Positions 58,713 to 64,000 of a DNA stretch of 64,000 nt are shown piece by piece. Source of the stretch: Linnemannia hyalina. Its lineage: Eukaryota; Mortierellomycota; Mortierellomycetes; Mortierellales; Mortierellaceae. Position 1 is the stretch's first letter; every line of letters begins with the position of its first letter. Below the pieces are notes generated by a model. That model ran no database searches and was not told where the DNA came from. It worked only from the letters and a program-made list of their open reading frames with translations. Position numbers and translations under genes: made by a program. The stretch lies in NCBI GenBank assembly GCA_019671135.1, contig JAHRHY010000016.1, forward strand, positions 988,501 through 1,052,500. The letters run 5' to 3'.

Positions 58713-61700
58713 GTTGAAATATTATGTTCTGGAGGATAGATAGATTCTTGGTGGAGGGTTGGGTTGGGTGTGATACTGATGCTGTAGGTGTGGAGGCTGA
58801 AGACTGAGTGGTGATGAGAAAAATACCAGGGGACGAGTCCAGTACTTATATACCTGTGAGGTAGCCTTGGTTCCTGTTGGAGACCGAAGATAAGAAAACA
58901 CAAACATAAACATCAGATAGATAAAGAGACTCAGAGTGCTAATGGGGCCCGTTGAATATATGTTTCTTGTTGTAATGCATAAATGCGACGAGCTCATGAT
59001 AGCTTTTGGGATCGGTAACCTAGGAAGGCGGTCCACGGGCTGACGTACATTTAATGGTCGCGTATCGGGACATGATTTACGCCGCATGCTCTCTTTTCCC
59101 GCGAGATTTAAGTTTTTATTTTATGAAGATTACCAGGTAGGAGAGAGTGCTCCATCAGTTCATGTAGCTCATTGGCTGCGATTTGACGACACAGCATTTC
59201 AGTACAATCTGTTTTGCCTATGCAGGGCTTGACTCACTGAAATTCGTGTAACTTGGATATGTCCTTCAAGCGTTCATATCTTCATATCACACTGACGAAC
59301 AATCGACGCACATTAAATGGAGGTGTCGCACCTGTGTCAAGCGGTGCTTCATGATGGTGACCGCCAATATTAATTGGGACAACAGGCCTGTTGTCTGCGC
59401 AAAAGTCTTGCTCGCTGGTTGCAACGTATTATGCGTGACTGACTTTAAGTTAGCTCCCGCAGTGTACATGTACATCATGTACATTAATGACATAAAACCA
59501 ATGGAATTCCCAGATTCGAGAGCTTAATGCAGGGAAAAGGGTCCCAATCGAAAAACGTTAAAAGACAATTGAAAACGTGTTGAACTCGGAAAGTCCAGTG
59601 ATTCGTGTATATTTTATCTCGCGATTTCATATGACCCGCGATGGTACTTTTGATTGGATAGGCACTTCTCACCGCCAGGCTTTCGCGTTCCATTCTTGAT
59701 AGGAGTATGAGACGCTCTTACGATGGTTACTACAGTAGTTGTTGCGAGCGTAGTGTGAGGGCTGTTGTGGGCGCAGTGTGAGGGCTGTTGCAAGTCTAGA
59801 TTCCTGAGGTAGAAATAGATGTATGTCAATGCAGGACGCTGGTTATGTGCAACTTCTTTATACACACGAAGAGGTTGAAAAAATAAGAAACAAGTTAAAC
59901 CATTTACATTTGGGCATAAAAAGTTAACAAATGGGGGAGTCATTTGGGACAGGAATGACAGAGATGAACACTGAGAAGAGGGACCAAAAAGATCAAAGGG
60001 ATCAGCCAAAATAATATGAGAAGGGGGGTAGTATGGAAAACAATATGCATTGCTTTCTTTAGCCGCTTTGTCACTCTTTAAGTGACTCGTACCTTTCCCA
60101 TGTATTTTCTTTGTTAAACAAATAAGGAGATTCCGGATGGCACCCGAATATCAACGATGTGACAACACTAGAGGACATCAAGGGACAACGTCAAGGGACA
60201 CTGGAAAAAGATCAAGGGACACTGAAAGAAAAAATCAGGAAATGGAAAAGAATCAAGGAATGCTAGCATGGGGCCGACATTCCTCTCAGAAAGACACCAA
60301 TGGCAAGAGTGACAACTGGCTTGTGGCAGCCAAGAGTTCATGGCGACGTTGCTTATTGATCCTTCGATATCGGCTCTCACTCGCTCCCTGTTGGAGAATT
60401 CGAAGGCACGTTTGTCAATGATATGCTCATAAGAAGTGTTGTTTGAAGTGTTTTTAAAGAGATGGCAGCTATTACTATTTTATATCTACGGTTTTTTCCT
60501 TCTGTGTTGCCATGTGGTAGATTGCAATTGCACTTTTCCTCTATTCTATATCCATTTTTTATCTCAAGTTATTTTTATGGCTAGTACCACTTAAGTTTAA
60601 CATGCGGGTCCCTGCATGCGGATCCTCGGAGATCCGGCGGCTGGGTTCGAGGACCCACACTGTCGGAACCAGACGCCGATTGACGACGGCCTTTGTTCCA
60701 TTTTAGTCGACAAAGATGACAGGCGCGTCCTTGCGGCAGGCAGCTTGCGTGCAGAAGCATTAGTCCTTACTGATAAACAAAGTACAAGCAATGGCGTCGC
60801 GGGGGATGTCACAACAGCAGCAGGCGTTTTCCGTGGACGGGATTAACCGCGGCGGCAGCATGGCGACGGTAGCGCTGAGCAAGGCGATACCAGTGGAGAC
60901 GATGAAGCCCAGGCGCATTTTTAAAAAGCGTGTTTGTGTTTTGATTTGCTAAAGAAAGGTGTATATGTACATGTGTGTGTATTCTTTGTGACCAGGCCTG
61001 TTTGGACTATGTTCAGAGGATGAAGAAGGAATAGAGATGTAGGATGGTCGAGCAGCCGGGTCTTTTAAAGTTGAGCAGTCCAGGGTGGCGATGTATGGTC
61101 TCAGGTCGGCCGCCTGCGTCTCTCTCCCCCTTCCCATCCATTATATTTCAATTAAAATACTCAAGGGAACCTGGATAAAAATTACCGGTATTGTGTACGC
61201 GCTCAGCGGTTACAAAGGTCTGGGCTGATGTGAGAACAGGCTAGTCAATTTAGCCAATTTGATTTTTTTTCCCTTATATGTGTCATTGGTTCAGGTACTG
61301 CACAGGATAAGGATGGCCATGGAGGGACACCTGGAATTGGCTAAATTCAGGTCAAAGGTAGAGACATTTCCCTCCCCCAGGGAGCCATGCTCTTCATTTC
61401 CTGGCATTCGTCTCTCGCACTCCCCCTAACGTCTTGGCCCACATCTCACACCTCCTTCACCATGTCATCTCGTACCAGGTCCTATCCCTCCAGTCCTCTA
61501 GTGCCGGGCCTCCCTCCCAACAAGCCAGACAAGCCGTCAGAGAAAAGCGCAAACTGATGGGCGCAGTTCCTATCTTTTTCGCTGAATGAGGGGGAGCGAG
61601 ATATGCCAAGATAGCATCGAAGGCAGGAGGGATATGAGAGACATGGTATGGACATGGGAGGGACAAAGGAGGGACATATTAGTGACATGGTTTAAGATTC

Positions 61701-61787
61701 GCTAAACATACATTTGGCTGATAACAGGTCAAGTGGTGGTTTAGAAATTCGAAATAACAGGTCAATTCCACTTTTTGTCACACCACA
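58713..61787. other. Gene-poor 3-kb stretch upstream of pectate lyase
   Basis: Contains tandem echoes (GTGTGAGGGCTGTTG twice at about 59752-59790; ATCAAGGGACA-type units about 60177-60220), repeated CAGGTCA words from 61310 on and an unassigned 75-codon plus-strand ORF at about 60616-60846 with plausible composition (LVDKDDRRVLAAGSLRAEAL) but no recognised domain. The region next to 58713 is the lyase promoter. No tRNA seen. Confidence 0.4.
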
Positions 61788-61943
61788 CAGGTCCACATCA
61801 GGTCCAGAAATCGGGACATCAGGTCAAACATCAGGTCAAAGACTTGGAACTCGCTTCCTATTGGTCAAACCTAGTTTGACCTGATGTCCCGATTTTTTGA
61901 CCTGATGTCCTGATTTCTTTGACCTGATGTGGACCTGATTGAC
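61788..61943. repeat. Foldback array of ACATCAGGTC units
   Basis: Three ACATCAGGTC words on the left (from 61794) and three GACCTGATGT words on the right (to 61930) face each other. A 21-nt segment at 61808-61828 is exactly complementary to 61875-61895, and a 17-nt segment at 61788-61804 to 61921-61937, around a loop of 46 nt. It lies 290 nt beyond the kinase stop and just left of direct-repeat copy 2. Confidence 0.85.
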
Positions 61944-61973
61944 AAAAAAGGAGGAAATGACCAAATGTTCCAA

Positions 61974-62497
61974 AATTCAACCCGTTCTCACATCAGCAGA
62001 CCTCTTTGCATTATCAAAAAAGAAAACTTCATACAAACAGGAGTTGGGGTTTCGTTTTTGGACCGTGTGGTGTGGCTCAATGCGATCATTGTCAGGAAGT
62101 GTCACATCGTCGTAGTCATAGTCGTAGTCGTATTACCCACCTTAGTTATCCCTAAAAAAAAATGCAGCACAATACCACACCGCGCCACACGTATGCCGAT
62201 GTTTTTTAATGTATGATCGATTATGCTTCAAGTTAAGGATCTCTATGGTATTGTTGTGGGGCACCAGCTGACGAATTCGAGGACATGGGTTGGTGAGCAG
62301 ACATGGGGGAAGTGGGTGATATGGGAAGACTATCCGAGGCTATTGTTGACATGGACCTCTGTCCATACGACTCTTGTAGCTCCAAACTTCTTCCCAAGTA
62401 CTCGCAATTCTAAAATGTCACATAGACAACACATGCAAAAAAAGGGGGGGAACTGTCAGAGCTTGTACTCAACGCGTAGCCATCCAATGAAAAGCCA
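61974..62497. repeat. Direct repeat, copy 2 (native kinase 3' end)
   Basis: Partner of 56195-56720. It spans kinase 3' flank, the whole last exon (62233-62409) and the 3' two thirds of the last intron. Confidence 0.9.
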
Positions 62498-64000
62498 GTT
62501 CAGAGGAGCAAAAAGACATAAAAAAAAGAGCAGGCAAGACTTACAAGGACTTGGCTCATGGTGGCACGGCGGTTGGGATCAGCTTTCAGCAACATGCGGA
62601 TCAAATCTCGAGCCTGGGGGTCAGGAACTGCCAACTCGAAATGTGGGATCTCAAGCTCTCTTGATGAGTTCCATCTCAATCCTGTGGCGAGCGCCGGGGT
62701 ATCAGCTGAAGGGTGTGCCAAAAAGTGAAGTACTGTTTCATCCGATAACGAAAGTGGAAACAATGCCCTCGTCGAAAATAGTTCCTATTATAATGCAACA
62801 TCAATAAGAATAATAGGTTAATACATGAATGGGCATGAGAATAAAGGATATCGATAGGTGAGAAAAAACAAACAAACTGAACACTAACGTAAATGAGACA
62901 GCCAAAAGCCCAGAGGTCGATGCTGTAGTTTGCAATGACGCCCGAGGAAGCTTGTTTGTCAATCGTGGTGCCTCTGGCAACCTCTGGTGGACAGTACCGA
63001 ACAGTGCCGATACCAATACACTCTTCGCTGGCGATCCTCGACGACTCGAGGTCAATCAACTTCCACTGTTGCCGATGGTCGTCCCGGTTGTGCATCACGT
63101 TGGATGGCTTCAGATCACAATACACAATCCGCCTCGAGTGACACCACGTCAAACACCTCAACACACCCTTCACAATATCCCGGATGTATCCCTCATCCAA
63201 CGCCGGGCCAGACTTGTAAAGCCCAGGACCCGTCAGATCCAAAGACTGATCCTCTGGTCTCGCCTGCTCCCTCAACGCTACCTTCTTAGCCTTCCTTGCG
63301 TTCTTCAACATCTGCGCCAACGTCTCGTCCAGTCTCTCCAGAATTGTCAACCGGATCTTGGCGGGCTTGTTAGGGTCATCCGTCTCTGACAACACCAACG
63401 TCGCCACATGCCTGAGTTCTACTACGCAAGGCCCCTTCAAACGCTTCAAGATCCTGCATTCCCGCTCCCAGGCTTCCTTCCGTGCAAACGATTTGATCAC
63501 AATTGGTTGCTGAGTATCCGAATCCACCGCAAAGACAATATCATTGGTTTCACCATGGATTGGACTGGGTGAGTTTGAAGGCTTGTACCGCGCTGGAAGG
63601 TTCTGCACCAGGCTCGCTAGAGCTGGGCTGTCGAGCGTCGTATATGTCTTTGAGGACTTTGTTGTCGATGTCGAAGTTGTGTCCTTGCGTCTCAGATCCA
63701 CAGCCGATTGATCACCCACCGACGACTCTTTAGACATATCACCCATTGTCGCGTGTTGGGCCTGTTGAGCAGAGACAGATCCAGATCCTGCCTGTGCGCC
63801 GCCCGTCAAGAGTCCCGCTGGTGTTGCTGCACCTCCATCCTCTCCAAGTCCGGTACACATCAACGACACTCGATCCAGTGGACTGACAGAATTGAAAAGC
63901 GTCGCATCACGAGGGCTGGTAGATCCATCACGGCTCAGCACATCGGACGAAGTGCCCACTGCCAACGAGATCGATCCCGGTCCAAGCGACGATCCTGTTC
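62233..64000 (-). CDS. Protein kinase, 5' end outside the window
   Basis: Exons (minus) 64000-62889 (open at the window edge), 62784-62545 and 62409-62233 join in phase 0; at least 509 residues are visible. After a Ser/Thr-rich segment the kinase domain shows PIVIKSFARKEAWEREC (ATP-anchoring Lys), LTILERLDETLAQML (hinge region), IVYCDLKPSNVM (HRD loop as YCD with the catalytic Asp), LIDLESS where DFG reads DLE, GTVRYCPPEVA (APE as PPE), YSIDLWAFGCLIY and LIRMLLKADPNRRATMSQVL (subdomain XI). The metal-binding Asp is kept, but Phe-Gly is Leu-Glu. The last exon adds a Ser/Pro/Gln-rich tail ending QYHRDP. Such kinases with long N-termini are frequent in Mortierella; the substrate is unknown. Confidence 0.85.

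Noticed and set aside
1..64000. CRISPR arrays, rRNA genes, prophage or biosynthetic clusters
   Set aside because: None of their hallmarks were seen; the repeats present are microsatellites, the foldback and one direct pair.

Overview
The window reads as nuclear DNA of a filamentous fungus. Genes are split by many short GT-AG introns (mostly about 45-240 nt), intergenic DNA is rich in pyrimidine tracts and microsatellites, and the protein set is that of a walled fungus (Crh-type wall transglycosylase with a GPI tail, Rax2 polarity landmark, Tsc10, Uba4). Several family styles point to Mortierellomycotina (Mortierella, Linnemannia or Podila): the Sel1-repeat protein with its characteristic N-terminal domain, the 2,000-residue Rax2, and a decayed repeat family with a VGLG motif. 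The phylum-level placement is inference from recalled families, not a database match.

Layout. 1-2.8 kb is a transposon graveyard: a broken pogo/Tigger-like transposase on the minus strand and a second broken coding element on the plus strand. 2.9-11.4 kb holds THOC7 (-), UTP5 (+) and NEDD1 (-): mRNA export, ribosome biogenesis and gamma-tubulin anchoring. 12-13.8 kb has a small membrane protein and an unrecognised spliced gene, both minus. 15-25.3 kb is a dense housekeeping block: CK2 beta (+), 3-ketodihydrosphingosine reductase (-), CCT theta (-) and, from a shared upstream region, SEC13 (+). 27.2-30.1 kb is a secreted CBM18-GH16 Crh enzyme split by one unusually long intron. 30.1-33 kb is gene-poor and carries two eroded coding fragments, one with an Arb2-like domain. 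32.9-36.1 kb is an uninterrupted hAT-type transposase. 37-38.1 kb is a Sel1-repeat gene with an in-frame TAG that must be spliced out or is a nonsense mutation. 39.8-47.2 kb holds malate dehydrogenase, UBA4/MOCS3 and a mitochondrial PPR protein, all minus. 49.2-56 kb is RAX2 with a C-terminal SH3 domain. The last 8 kb holds a class III pectate lyase between two 0.52-kb direct repeats, a foldback sequence, and a protein kinase cut by the window edge.

Most genes are unrelated single-copy housekeeping genes and form no operon or pathway cluster. The points most worth a second look are: (1) the 0.52-kb direct repeats, which are copies of the kinase's last exon, one with a destroyed splice acceptor, flanking the pectate lyase; (2) the SH3 domain fused to Rax2; (3) the hAT protein without a visible BED finger; (4) the 1.65-kb Crh intron, whose retention would give an unanchored enzyme; (5) the inverted array of ACATCAGGTC units. 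I saw no CRISPR array, no rRNA, no convincing tRNA and no clear undescribed multi-gene system.

Exon coordinates were derived by hand from splice motifs plus frame continuity. Models said to be phase-consistent have exon lengths that sum to whole codons; 5' ends are uncertain where stated.
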